64,000 nucleotides of DNA from Agelas oroides. Its lineage: Eukaryota; Porifera; Demospongiae; Agelasida; Agelasidae. Each line of letters begins with the position of its first letter. Within the stretch, counting starts at the first letter, position 1. Positions 53,610 through 63,746 of the stretch are shown piece after piece. Where the stretch lies: positions 29,502,316-29,566,315 of the forward strand of contig OX422183.1 of NCBI GenBank assembly GCA_949130485.1. Direction: 5' to 3'. The notes beneath the pieces were generated by a model, which saw only the letters and a list, made by a program, of their open reading frames with translations, did not search any database and had not been told where the DNA came from. The position numbers and the translations under genes were made by a program.

Positions 53610-54270
53610 TGCATTTGTGGGGGTAACACCCCCATTGGTTTTGGAGCTACAGAGCTTTGAAAGTTGACAAGATTTGGGAAATGTGAAAATATGCTACAAT
53701 TTAGGAGCTCATATCTTCCGGTCAGATCATGCTATTGTGACAGAACTTGCACCAAAATGAACCCCTTTCCATGTACTTTCTGATGATCTCCACATTGTTG
53801 GTGACACCCTATACAGATTTGGAGTAATCCAGCTTTGAAGTTGACAATAATTGTGAAAGACGTAAATCTGGATAAAACTCAATCACCCATATCTCCTCAA
53901 CAAAGAAGACAGTGGTGATGGGACTCACACCAAAATGATGCACATTCTATATACTTTCTGATAATATCCATATTGTTGGTGACATCCCATACAGATTTGG
54001 AGCTATACGGCTTTGAAGTCAACTATGTTTGTGCAATATCAAAATATGGGTAAAACTCAATCACCTGTGTCTTCTCAGCAAAGAAGACAGTGGTGATGGG
54101 ACTCTCACCAAAATGAAGCACATTTACCTTCTGATGATATTCAGATTTTCTGTGACATATCATAGAAATTTGAAGCCATCTTGCTCAGAAATCATGCTGA
54201 TAAAAATAAACATCTCTGAGGACAGTGATGGGACTTACACAAAAGATGCACAATCTATGTACTTTCGGTG
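53610..54270. repeat. ~178-bp tandem units in the left arm and spacer
   Basis: The word TTGGTGACAYCCYATACAGATTTGG or a variant recurs near 53621, 53799, 53977 and 54149, a spacing of 172-178 bp. Between them AACTCAATCACCCATATCTC, CAAAGAAGACAGTGGTGATG and CACACCAAAATGATGCACAT also recur. On the other side the complement appears near 54813, 54998, 55160, 55310 and 55490. Confidence 0.88.
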
Positions 54271-54408
54271 ACACCTACTCATAGTGGTGATGTCCCATTT
54301 ATTTTTGGACCTTTGTTTTGAAAGTATTATCTACTCAAGTATAGCTAACAATGTGAAAGTGATATAATTATACTTTATGATTCCACTTCAATGGTGACAC
54401 TCTATTAA

Positions 54409-54517
54409 TAGCCTCTCATTCTCATGCCTTCTCTACATCAAACGTTTAGTCATTTCCAAATGGAGAAGGCCTGTGATAATATGCTGGAGGCAGGGAAGGC
54501 CTATATGAATGAGGTCA
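54409..54517. mobile_element. Degenerate CCTCGTTCCCAGG-family element
   Basis: TAGCCTCTCATTCTCATGCC opens, and GGCCTATATGAATGAGGTCA closes about 110 bp later, in the spacer of the long inverted repeat. Confidence 0.5.
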
Positions 54518-55922
54518 TTTCATGTTTGATTGCAGTAGGTTTACACATAAATGCATTCTGGCACATAGAAATTCGTAGATTAGGTTAAGTCTCATGCATC
54601 ATGCATGCACGTTCCTCAATGATATTGGTAGTCTCACTCCATACCCTATGGCTAAGATGTTGGTTTCACAAACATAGTTGACTTCTTAGCCATCTGGTGT
54701 GAGTCCCATCACTTCTGTCTCTTTTTCAGAAGATATACACCGTCAGGTGGTTAAATTTTACCCCTATTCGGATATTGCGCTATCACGGTTGACCTCAAAG
54801 CTCTAAACCTTCATGGGATGTCACCAACAATGTTGATATTACCAGAAAGTACACAGAATATGCATCATTTTGGTGTGAGTCCCATCACCGCTGTCTTCGA
54901 ATTCTTTGTTGAGGAGATACGGGTGATTGAATTTTATCCAGATTTACGTCTTTCACAATTATAGTCAACTTCAAAGCTGGATTACTCCAAATCTGTATGG
55001 GGTGTCACCAACAGTGTGGAGATCGTCACAAAGTACATGGAAAGGGCTTCAAATTCTGTCACGATAGCATAATCTAACGGGAAGATATGGGCTCCTATTT
55101 ACCACATATTTTGATATTGCACAAACATAGTTGACTTCAAAGCCGTATAGCTCCAAATTTGTATGGGATGTCACCAACAATATGGATATTATCAGAAAGT
55201 ATATAGAATGTGCATCATTTTGGTGTGAGTCCCATCACCACTGTCTTCTTTGTTGAGGAGATATGGGTGATTGAATTATTGTCAACTTCAAAGCTGGATT
55301 ACTCCAAATCTGTATAGGGTGTCACCAACAATGTGAGATCATCAGAAAGTACATGGAAAGGGGTTCATTTTGGTGCAAGTTCTGTCACAATAGCATGATC
55401 TGACCGGAAGATACGGGCTCCTAAATTGGAGCCTATTTTCACATTTCCCAAATCTTGTCAACTTTCAAAGCTCTGTAGCTCCAAAACCAATGGGGGTGTC
55501 ACCCCCACAAATGCAGATCACTGGAATCAGCCGTCTTTCTACTTTCATCCAACGCAAGTCCGAGCTTCATAGCCCGTTGCGTTATGGAGCTACAACTACT
55601 CAAAGTACCTTCCTCCAGGTCACGTTTATCACGCTCCGGGTTTAGCTTGCTCTTACTGCGAAGTTTTGACTCCCCAGCACCACAGATACACAGGAGCAGT
55701 AGGGTCCCATCTCAACTATCCGCGAACCGAGTATGATGCTCCTACAGGTTCTAGTTCACGCGACAGGACAGGTCCAAAAACGCACTTCGAGAGCCGTCGC
55801 CACGCTGATCTTGCAATGTTTACTAACCATACGTGACACGGAGTTCCGTACACGTCCGTAAGCGTGTCCAACCTCTTCTGGTGGCGTTGGAAAACCTGCT
55901 TGATATGGAGTCACGCGCGGGC

Positions 55923-56520
55923 TCAGCTCTGGTACAGACTGGTAGTCGCAATTACACGCAGATTGTCACGCACAAACTGGTATCCGAAGAAGCGGTATGT
56001 CTGTAAGAGAAGTCCACTTTGGTTGTAGTGACAGACACCTAGTAAAGGGAGTACTATACAAATCACCCCATCAAACTTTTTGCATGTTTTTAGTACGCCT
56101 TTTGTCACAAACTCCATCACAGTAGGCAGGAACCAACCAATAGTCCTCGCACCTTATATCATTACTAGTGATGTCAGAGTTTCCAAAAGTATGTAAATAT
56201 TCTTCTACACAGGCCATTTCTCCACAATGTCTTGGTGTATTCACATCAAATTTGATATAGAGGTTCTTTAGAGGCTTGGGTATATTTCCTTGCACAGCTT
56301 TGTTAAAAATATCTGCCTCGATCAAAACTACACACAATTTTTTGTCACATCTCGCTACTTTTCTGCAAATTGTTGAAGTATTAAGACATTTTGTGATGCT
56401 GCTCACAGTTACTTCAATATTCAACAAAGCACAACCAGTTCTGTATACTAGAGTAGTTGTCCAATGGGATGGTACAGGTATTTTGATTGGAACCTTGCTC
56501 CAACTTCCCTGGAAATGCAA
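55923..56520 (-). pseudogene. Unrecognised coding-like fragment, two overlapping frames
   Basis: A 149-residue minus-strand frame (56071-56520) has several cysteines (TGCALLNIEV, TICRKVARCDKKLC, HCGEMACVEE) and reads like part of a secreted or receptor domain. It runs out of frame at its 3' end, where a second frame (55923-56120) continues with a hydrophobic stretch (FDGVICIVLPLLGVC). That would be consistent with a lumenal domain followed by a membrane segment after a frame shift or a missed splice. I do not recognise the family. It ends about 40 bp from the right arm of the long inverted repeat, which may have disrupted it. Confidence 0.4.
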
Positions 56521-56529
56521 CTATTTATG

Positions 56530-57540
56530 GCCACAAAATGCCGTTTTTTAAGCATTTATCAAGCCTAGTGCAAGGATTATACTAGATATCTAAAAGCCAC
56601 AACCTTCATTGGACTGAATAGGTACAGACTATCCTTCACAGCGAGTTTCGTTCTGATCGGGCTTACAGCGGCTTCTGGAAAGGTAGTGACCGGAATATTG
56701 CGCTAAAATGATGTAGAAAAAATTTGGCAAACCGGTTACATTTCGAAGACCGTACCGCTTGCTGTATTCACCCAATCTCATTGATATGGGTACCGTTGGA
56801 ATCGCCATTTTATGCTCTTTTCGAAAATAAAGGTTGTTGTTGTGATAAACGAATTTTGATTTTCACCCCGACATCGTTATCATTACTACAGTCATGTGTT
56901 TTGTGCTTGGGGAGGGTGGGGTTGGGGAATACACCCAGATTTGTGAATTCATAGTATCAATCAAAGATCTAATCCCAGGGTCATTGGAAGTCATTCAATC
57001 AGAATTATTAGTGTAATTATCGATACATGCATGAATGAAGTCTTGTTTACAGAGAAGCTTCTCACCACCAGCTAGACATGCGTGCGCATGCACTGCAAAA
57101 ATTACTTGGTTAAAATGACCACCAGTGCATGGTTACTGCAGTTTCAGGGTTCATTGGAGAAGTAGGTAGTATGATTAAAGGAATTCCAAACCACCATTAT
57201 CATCCATCAATCCCATTCTTGTCAGCAGGCCAACCTATATCAGTTCATAGGCATCCATCTGCTGGCAATCATCCAGTTCAGTACTGGATAATAGCCGCAG
57301 ATGGATGCATATATATTGGCTAGCAGACAAGTGTCTCTGCTAGCTCTTTGAAGCTTGATGTATGTTGATTGTGTTTTTGATCACCTGTTAAATGAACCCT
57401 TCAAAATTTAACTAAGTAGTTCAGACAGTGCAACTCAGCCTAAAGCTGCCGTTTCATGTGCACCATGCAAGATCCAAAGAAACCAAAAGTAAGACAAACC
57501 TTTTGTAGTTTGTTTTTAGTGACAACCACGAGGAACGGAG
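56530..57540. other. Gene-free stretch
   Basis: No gene, RNA or clear repeat recognised. Confidence 0.5.
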
Positions 57541-57548
57541 ACAGTCTA

Positions 57549-57846
57549 CAGGGTTTCATTCAGAGGGGGGTACTGGGATTTCCCCGCCACCAGACAGAGT
57601 TCCCCCCCCCCCCCCCCCCCCCCCTGAAAAGTATGATGTCATAATTGCCTCAACAGCTACAATAGGGTATACAACACAATAACAAAGTATAGCATAATTA
57701 TAGGCTTAAGCTGAATCCGATGATTCTTGTCCTTAAATATGTCCAGAGTTTCTAAAAAACCCTAGTGGGTGAATCGACGCGCATGTGCGCCTGTTGCAAG
57801 CATCTACTTTTCCCACCCCTAGGAAAAAATCCTGTATGAAACCCTG
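57549..57846. mobile_element. MITE with CAGGGTTTCAT ends and 5-bp target duplication
   Basis: CAGGGTTTCATTCAG is mirrored by CTGTATGAAACCCTG. GTCTA flanks the element at 57544-57548 and 57847-57851. It contains a run of about 23 C at 57602-57624. The CAGGG end suggests a hAT relative; the 5-bp duplication is unusual for that group. Confidence 0.7.
57602..57624. repeat. Run of about 23 C
   Basis: A C homopolymer inside the CAGGGTTTCAT element. Its length is likely uncertain in the assembly. Confidence 0.9.
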
Positions 57847-58139
57847 GTCTAATGGACCGCCTAATGCAAAGTAGGCATTTCGAGCGGCCATTATGCGATT
57901 CACATTCCAGCGGTTAGTTAGTATACTGTACTGCGGGCAACACTAATGAGAAATGTGGCCACACACACAATATTCATGGCTGTGTGTTTGTACATGTACC
58001 AGAGAATGGGTGGAACTCTGGCTGTATTCATGGCTCTTTGTGCCAGCTACATTCATGTGTTATTGTCTGAACTCAGGCAAATATTTGTGCTAGAGGAGCC
58101 TCTTATAGCGAGGTGGCCCTAACTCAGGGGCTTCCGGTA

Positions 58140-59115
58140 TATTTCCGGTAGGCGTGGCACTGCGTAATCAGCACTACTGTGAAAAGGATGTAGGGATGGG
58201 GCTTTGCCAATATGTTGACCTTTGCTTTCATGTATTAGGCCGTGGTAAGTAAATCCATTGTTTCTCAGGCCCATCCGAATCACATATAGCAGAAACAATA
58301 GTTCAAGGTCACCAATTATGCACACGCAAAATCGGCAGATGCGGCTTCTCTCGTGCATAACTTGCATGCATTGTGTATTAATAAATGTTTGTGGTTCCTT
58401 GCTTGTACTTTTGCATTCCTGTTTGTGGTTTCCTGGGGATTTCCCCACTGAATTCCTTAAGAACCACCCTCCTCTAAAGTAGGGAAAGTGTTGCCTGAGA
58501 AACAATGACCATGGCCTTACCCCTACCTTGTTTGCTTACTTTTTGGCATGCCATCCCTACATCTTTTTACATTTTTAATGTCTTTTTAAGTCTAATGAAA
58601 AGGCTATCATTTTGCAGCTCATTTACCTTTTTTGATGTTAATCTCAGTTACCTAACCCTAAGTGTAACCACAACACCAGAACTTGAAACAGCGTTGACAG
58701 TTTAGTAGTGGTTCCAGGCATGTAATAATTATGTGTATTATAGCCAGCTAGCACCTGATGAAGGGCCAACCACTCTCCGTACCAAACTTTGTGAAACCAA
58801 TTTCATGATTCAGTTGTCAATCACATGACAACTGACCAGCTGCAGCACAGAAAACTATCATACTGACAACTTACCATCCTAGCTTTACAGTTCATTAAAG
58901 CTGTGAGTAGGCTATTTTTAGTGTAGCTACAAGTAGGCAGCTGAATGCAGCGCCTTACCTATGTAGTGTTCATAAGCCTTGTCCAATGCCACGAAAAGAC
59001 TGTGCCAGCCACTGTACTAGTCTTGCCTCCAGACCAATGATTGTGCTCTTTGGTCTGGAGGCGAGACTTTGTGTGTGCATGCGTATATACGAAATTAGAA
59101 AATGGCGTCCTTCGC
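58140..59115. repeat. Dispersed repeat, copy 2 (inverted relative to 38270-39005)
   Basis: Reverse-complement match to copy 1, with the 279-bp insertion 58238-58516 in the AAAAAGATGTAGGGATGG unit. It has a full TAGTCTTGCCTCCAGACCA hairpin (59016-59068), of which copy 1 keeps only one half. Confidence 0.85.
58238..58516. mobile_element. PIF/Harbinger-like MITE, 279 bp, TTA target duplication
   Basis: The ends are GGCCGTGGTAAGTAAATCCA and TGACCATGGCC, each with the GTTTCTCAGGC word (left) or its complement (right). TTA flanks both sides (58235-58237 and 58517-58519). The uninserted sequence (TGCATTATCCCTACC) is present at about 39327. A 3-bp TTA/TAA duplication is the mark of PIF/Harbinger. 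A second copy lies at 63493-63743. Confidence 0.88.
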
Positions 59116-59474
59116 AATATCTTAACGTACCAGGACCTTAAGGGTTTGTGTTTGTATTTACAGCAATATAAGACACAGCCTAATGAAAAGGCTATCATTT
59201 TGTAGCTCGTTTAACGCTCTATCTACTGATACTAGTTGCATTGTATTTGGAGTATGCTGTCAAGAGGATAATCATCCCTAGAATTCTGTTTTCATTACCG
59301 GCACTCTAGACATAGTGTTTGTAAAAGTGGTGGTGTAGACTACAGAAAGTACCAGGCGAAGTGCAAACAATATGCACTCAGTCTGGCCTGCGAAACTAGC
59401 AAAGTGGAATTTGAGCTTGTGAACAGTAAAGTTCCAAGGATAGATCTTGTGACATTCGGTCATAGTCTGTATGA

Positions 59475-60025
59475 ATATGATGATGATGTCAGTGTACAGA
59501 CCATTATTGTTGACTCACACTTCCTCTTTACAAAGCATTGTTTCTTTCATCTGGGTCCACCAAATTTTGGCTTGTCAGCACAAAATAGACTGTGACCACA
59601 ATCTTCAACTAAACATCCTTCACACTCCCTAGCCTCATTTCCAGGCTCTCCCCACTAACTCTTCTTGCCTATAGAGACTCGTAACAACTGTTCTCAGGGA
59701 GTGCATTTGCCCATTGCGACATTGCATGCTCATATCAAGGCAATAATGAGTGCAGAATAGTGCCATCAACATCAATGGCTGATGTACAGAAGCCATGCAG
59801 TGAAACCAACATGCTTACCGTTTCATACAACAGTTGTTACTCTTTATGGGCAAGACGAGATCAAGGTATGGTGGGTGTGCCAAGTGTTTAGTGGAAGAAG
59901 ACTGTGGTCACTGTCCCTTTTGTGTTGACCAGTCAAATTTGGTGGACCCAGACGAAAGAAAATGGTGTACCAAGTGAAAGTGTGCATCAACAAATAATGG
60001 TTTGCACTGACATCATCATTTAGTA
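59475..60025. repeat. Foldback with ~130-bp arms
   Basis: The left arm 59475-59610 and the complement of 59880-60025 share GATGATGTCAGTG, ACCATTATT, TTTCTTTC, TCTGGGTCCACCAAATTT and ACTGTGACCACA. The loop contains one CCTCATTTCCAGG-type end at about 59630. Confidence 0.75.
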
Positions 60026-60730
60026 ACTATAAGGCCATTCTAAGTTGTACTTCTGTTTCTGGTCATTGGATTTCCCTGCAACTATGCATGTGCATCAGCA
60101 ACACAGGTAGCAATGAAAACATATGTATTTGCCAGTGAGATGAACGCATCACTGTATAAGAAAACCCCAAATTATCAGTACCATTTACTTTGAATAAAAA
60201 AAGTTATTTCTGTCCTAATACGTATAAACTTTTTAAAGCAGCATATCCTGTTATATTGTGGGTCTCAGTACTTTCACGTCATTTGATGTCCCCCTGTCAC
60301 ATGACTAACCGAGAGGGTGGGGTCTGGGCATGAGCACATTTGTCTTTGCTACAAAACAGAGATGAAACCACCCTGAAACTTTGCCTTGAAGCTGTAATGT
60401 CTGATTTCAGATTGAGCACAACCTACAAGATGGTGAAATTCATCTATGTGCTTGAGGACTGAGATAATAAATTGGATCAGCACTGAAGTTTGCAACTAGG
60501 CTTGCTGATGGAGTTATCCTGATGCCAACTAGCCACGAGTCCACGACTGTGTGTGAAGATGATGGGTGTGTAAATATGTCCTCTAACAGTATATCATATG
60601 CATGCTTTCAATTGAGTTCAATTGAAGTAACTTTGATCCATAGAACTCAGTCATATTTGACATATTTGAACCTTTAGTAGTACACAGGTGTTCATATTTC
60701 AAAGGTTATTAAAGTATCGATCAGTACTAT

Positions 60731-60798
60731 TAGCCTCATTCCCTGGCTTCTCTAGGCCGAATTTTCGTAAGCTGTGTGGGAGCTTGAGAATGAGGCTA
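60731..60798. mobile_element. CCTCGTTCCCAGG hairpin MITE, diverged copy
   Basis: TAGCCTCATTCCCTGGCTTC opens and GCTTGAGAATGAGGCTA closes a 68-bp element; pairing is imperfect. Confidence 0.7.
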
Positions 60799-61097
60799 GG
60801 TGTCCTTACCTTGGAGGGTGTACAGTTCTTATTTCAGCATGTCATTTATCACTGAAGACAATAACTTAGCTGTTAGTATGCACTTTACATGTAGAACTCT
60901 CTTGTGCATTATCAATGGATCTGCAACAGGTCACAATTATGTATGCAGGAGGGTTTTGAAATCACAACATTTCAGCAGAGGGGATTTCAGCTACAAATAG
61001 TTGTGTACCCATCAGCAATGGATACCTGGGATTACGTACATGTTAGCATACAAACACTGCTAGGTTTGTGGTAATATCAGATTAAAATTCCAGTAAA

Positions 61098-61209
61098 CTG
61101 TGTATGGTAGGTAGCTTAGTTCCCAGGCTCTCTCCGCTGAGGGAGAGAGCCTGGGAATGAGGCTAACTACCATAATTATACACACTTGGAGAGCCTGGGA
61201 ACGAGGCTA
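61098..61209. mobile_element. CCTCGTTCCCAGG hairpin MITE plus an extra half element
   Basis: The core TAGTTCCCAGGCTCTCTCCG...GAGAGAGCCTGGGAATGAGG pairs almost perfectly. Outer flanks TGTGTATGGTAGGTAG and CTACCATAATTATACACA also pair, giving a longer hairpin. Another right end (GGAGAGCCTGGGAACGAGGC) follows at 61189-61209. Confidence 0.8.
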
Positions 61210-62072
61210 TACAGTAGTTGTAACTCCTTGTACTTTATAATCACTCTATACTGTACATGTATTAGGGCACCACCATCTTATGTTAATGAACTGAATGTAC
61301 GTTACATACATTCAGTTCTTTAAAACTATCGACTAGAAACTGAGAAAGCAACAGAACAGACAATAGAACATTGAAATGAACTACATCTGCTGTACAAAAG
61401 AGGTAGAGGCAAGCTCTTGAGAGGTATGATACTGTCATAGTGAGTGTCAACGGTGGTATAGCGAGTGTGGCTTGGATGTGTGAATTACTCTGCCATTAGA
61501 GGGAACAGGCTTCATTCCAGCAAACTGATGGGTGGGGTAACTTGGAGAGTAAGGAGCCTAAGAAGCCTATTTTGCTCCAAGTTCACCTAGGCCCTCAACC
61601 ATTAAAAAGCAAGGTCTTGGCAAAAGGCTGGAGTGGAAGTATACACTGCATGCATATAGAATGCAGGCATACTTTTAATCAGCTTTGGATTTAGCATGGT
61701 TTTGTCTATTTATGTAACATTCCACAGACCCTGCATGTTTTGGGGGAAGTTAGGGAAGGACAAAGGGTAGTCACTTAAAGTATGTGCCCACTGTTGAAGT
61801 GTTTGCAACAGGGATTAAAATGGATCAAGTGATCAACATCCTTTATAAGAGCTGATCAAGGTGACCTCTGAACTGCCAAAAATCAACAGATCGATACAAG
61901 TCGTGGCTGCCAATTGGACCTTTGAACCACTGTAAATCAACAATTAAGATTGTCAGAAGAGAATGATCAAGCACAAGTAATGCCAAGCAATGACATATAC
62001 TGGCATGTATAGTTTAGTCCATCATGATACAGTAGAGGAGTCTGTCAAGTGAGACTAACCGCACAAGAAGTT

Positions 62073-62132
62073 AAGCCTTGTCTCCAGGCTTTGGTGCTCA
62101 CGCCATAGAGCTAGGCCTATAGGGACAAGGCT
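62073..62132. mobile_element. Diverged CCTCGTTCCCAGG-family hairpin
   Basis: AGCCTTGTCTCCAGGCTTTG opens; GGCCTATAGGGACAAGGCT closes. Confidence 0.6.
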
Positions 62133-62139
62133 CGGAAAA

Positions 62140-63100
62140 ATAATGTCAAATAATGCCATACTTGGAGCTATGCCACACAGTCCACACTTTTACGACAGTA
62201 TCGTACATATACCTCTAGAGAGAGCTTTCATCCGCCTCCTTTGGACCAAATTATTGGGAGTACGAGTGAGTAAACTCGAGTTACGTAGACACTGCGCCAC
62301 TATTCACCTTTGAACCTAGTATGGCATGTGAGGGGGCATCAAATGGCATGTACTTCAGTCATATATATATGTTTTGAGCTATGAGTGGATGCTTTTTTCA
62401 CTCATTCCATCTGAAGGATGTTTGGTGTGAGCATCATAAGTAGGCAAAGATACAAACTATTCGGTCTCCTTAGCTGGACTGGTGGATTTCATCTCCTCTC
62501 TCAGTTGTCTAAGTTTCCATGAGTCAAGGTTTTCTTTCATTGACATGCAGGGTATAGTGTATGCCGAAAACATGAGCCATGCTGATTGCAGACTGGTGGT
62601 ACCCTGCAGTCAGTGTGTCAGGTTTTCAGTTTGGGGTACTCATTCAGTTTAGAGTATTCTTTCAAACTGACAGTCGTACTGTGTTTCACCGTGTACTATG
62701 AAGGGTAGCTATATCTACAAATGTCTATCTTCACAAGGGCGGCGTAGATGGTCTGGCTGGTCTGGCAAATGCTGGACCACTTTCTCTAACTATGCACAAC
62801 ACCGGTGCACTTTAAACCCATCTTAAGGGGGTGGGACCAGGTACCAGGTGGCTTAGCAGTAGGGTTAGGCGGATTATGCTGGCACAATTTTCAGAATAGT
62901 AGGCACCAAAGCATTGAGCATTATGCGGGAATAATAGGTACATTTTGAGCATAATGTGTCTGTGGTAGACTGATAGTCTCGTCCTAGCTCAGACTGTGTC
63001 CCAGTCACAGACCATCAGGCTTCATATTAGCATTGAGTTGCTATTGCCTGACCCTAATGCATAATCTGCTTTGCATTAAACCTTATAAATAAAAATAAAT
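62140..63100. other. Gene-free stretch
   Basis: Nothing recognised except an AAAT-type simple repeat near 63088-63110. Confidence 0.5.
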
Positions 63101-63119
63101 AAATAAAAAAAGTATCTGG

Positions 63120-63405
63120 TCCGCATACTCGGGCCCCAGGCCCAGTGATAGAGTCCTCACATTGCATGGCAACTTAAAGGAAGAGCTGCCATCTTACCTG
63201 GACAAGGCCACTGATTTATCCCCAAATCATGACCCCCTAGTATTCTACCGAACGAAATCTCCCGACCCACCACCAGCCTTCACCAGCTGCATCAGAAAGG
63301 GCCTTTTCCCTACACTCTATGATTTGGAGCAATCGCAGCCGGAGTCTGCACTACATTAAACTTTCCAAGATGTTGCAGTTCAATGATCAATGAACTACCA
63401 TCCTG
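63120..63405 (+). pseudogene. hAT transposase C-terminal remnant
   Basis: The plus strand reads EELPSYLDKATDLSPNHDPL, then FYRTKSPDPPPAFTSCIRKGL (63162-63359). After a frame shift it continues YIKLSKMLQFN and a stop near 63393. This order (L..ELP.YL....D.SP..DPL..WR....P....A...L, then DYI..S.MLQ.N) is that of the dimerisation domain at the end of many animal hAT transposases. The tryptophan of the WW/WR box and the conserved SSAAAER-type block are missing. It is a short dead fragment. Confidence 0.6.
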
Positions 63406-63492
63406 TTTCAATTTACTTTTTCTGTACACTGTAAAATAATTATTTGAACATACAAGAAATAATGGGGCATAATAGGCAAATTTTAGGCATAA

Positions 63493-63743
63493 GGCCATGG
63501 TAAGTAAAGCCATTGTTTCTCAGGTCCAGCCCATCAGATACAGCAGAAACTTCAGTACGAACGCGCGCAAATCGGCAGATGCCGCTTCTCTCGTGTATGA
63601 CCTGCATGTGTTGTGTATTAAAGGTTCCTTGCTTGTCCTGTTTGTGGTTTCGTGTGGATTTCCCTACTGAATTAAAAAGAACTGCCCGCCCGCCTCTAAA
63701 GTAGGGAAAGGTTTGCCTGAGAAACAATGGATTTACTTACCAT
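63493..63743. mobile_element. PIF/Harbinger-like MITE, second copy, TAA target duplication
   Basis: GGCCATGGTAAGTAAAGCCA and GGATTTACTTACCAT end the element, with TAA on each side (63490-63492 and 63744-63746). The last four bases of the right terminus seen in the 58-kb copy are missing. The interior is collinear with that copy (CAAATCGGCAGATGCCGCTT-type sequence). Confidence 0.82.
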
Positions 63744-63746
63744 TAA

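Larger units (their letters stand above)
53250..55882. repeat. 2.6-kb inverted repeat with ~99% identical arms
   Basis: The left arm 53250-54048 and right arm 55104-55882 are reverse complements. By eye they differ at about nine bases, plus one small deletion and one ~26-base deletion in the right arm. The spacer (about 1,055 bp) contains further, more diverged copies of the tandem unit in both orientations. Unique outer arm sequence (GGTTGGACACGCTTACGGAC, GGGACCCTACTGCTCCTGTG) leads into the tandem part. Confidence 0.93.
60030..62060. other. Gene-free stretch
   Basis: No gene recognised. It contains two hairpin MITE copies (separate entries). Confidence 0.5.
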
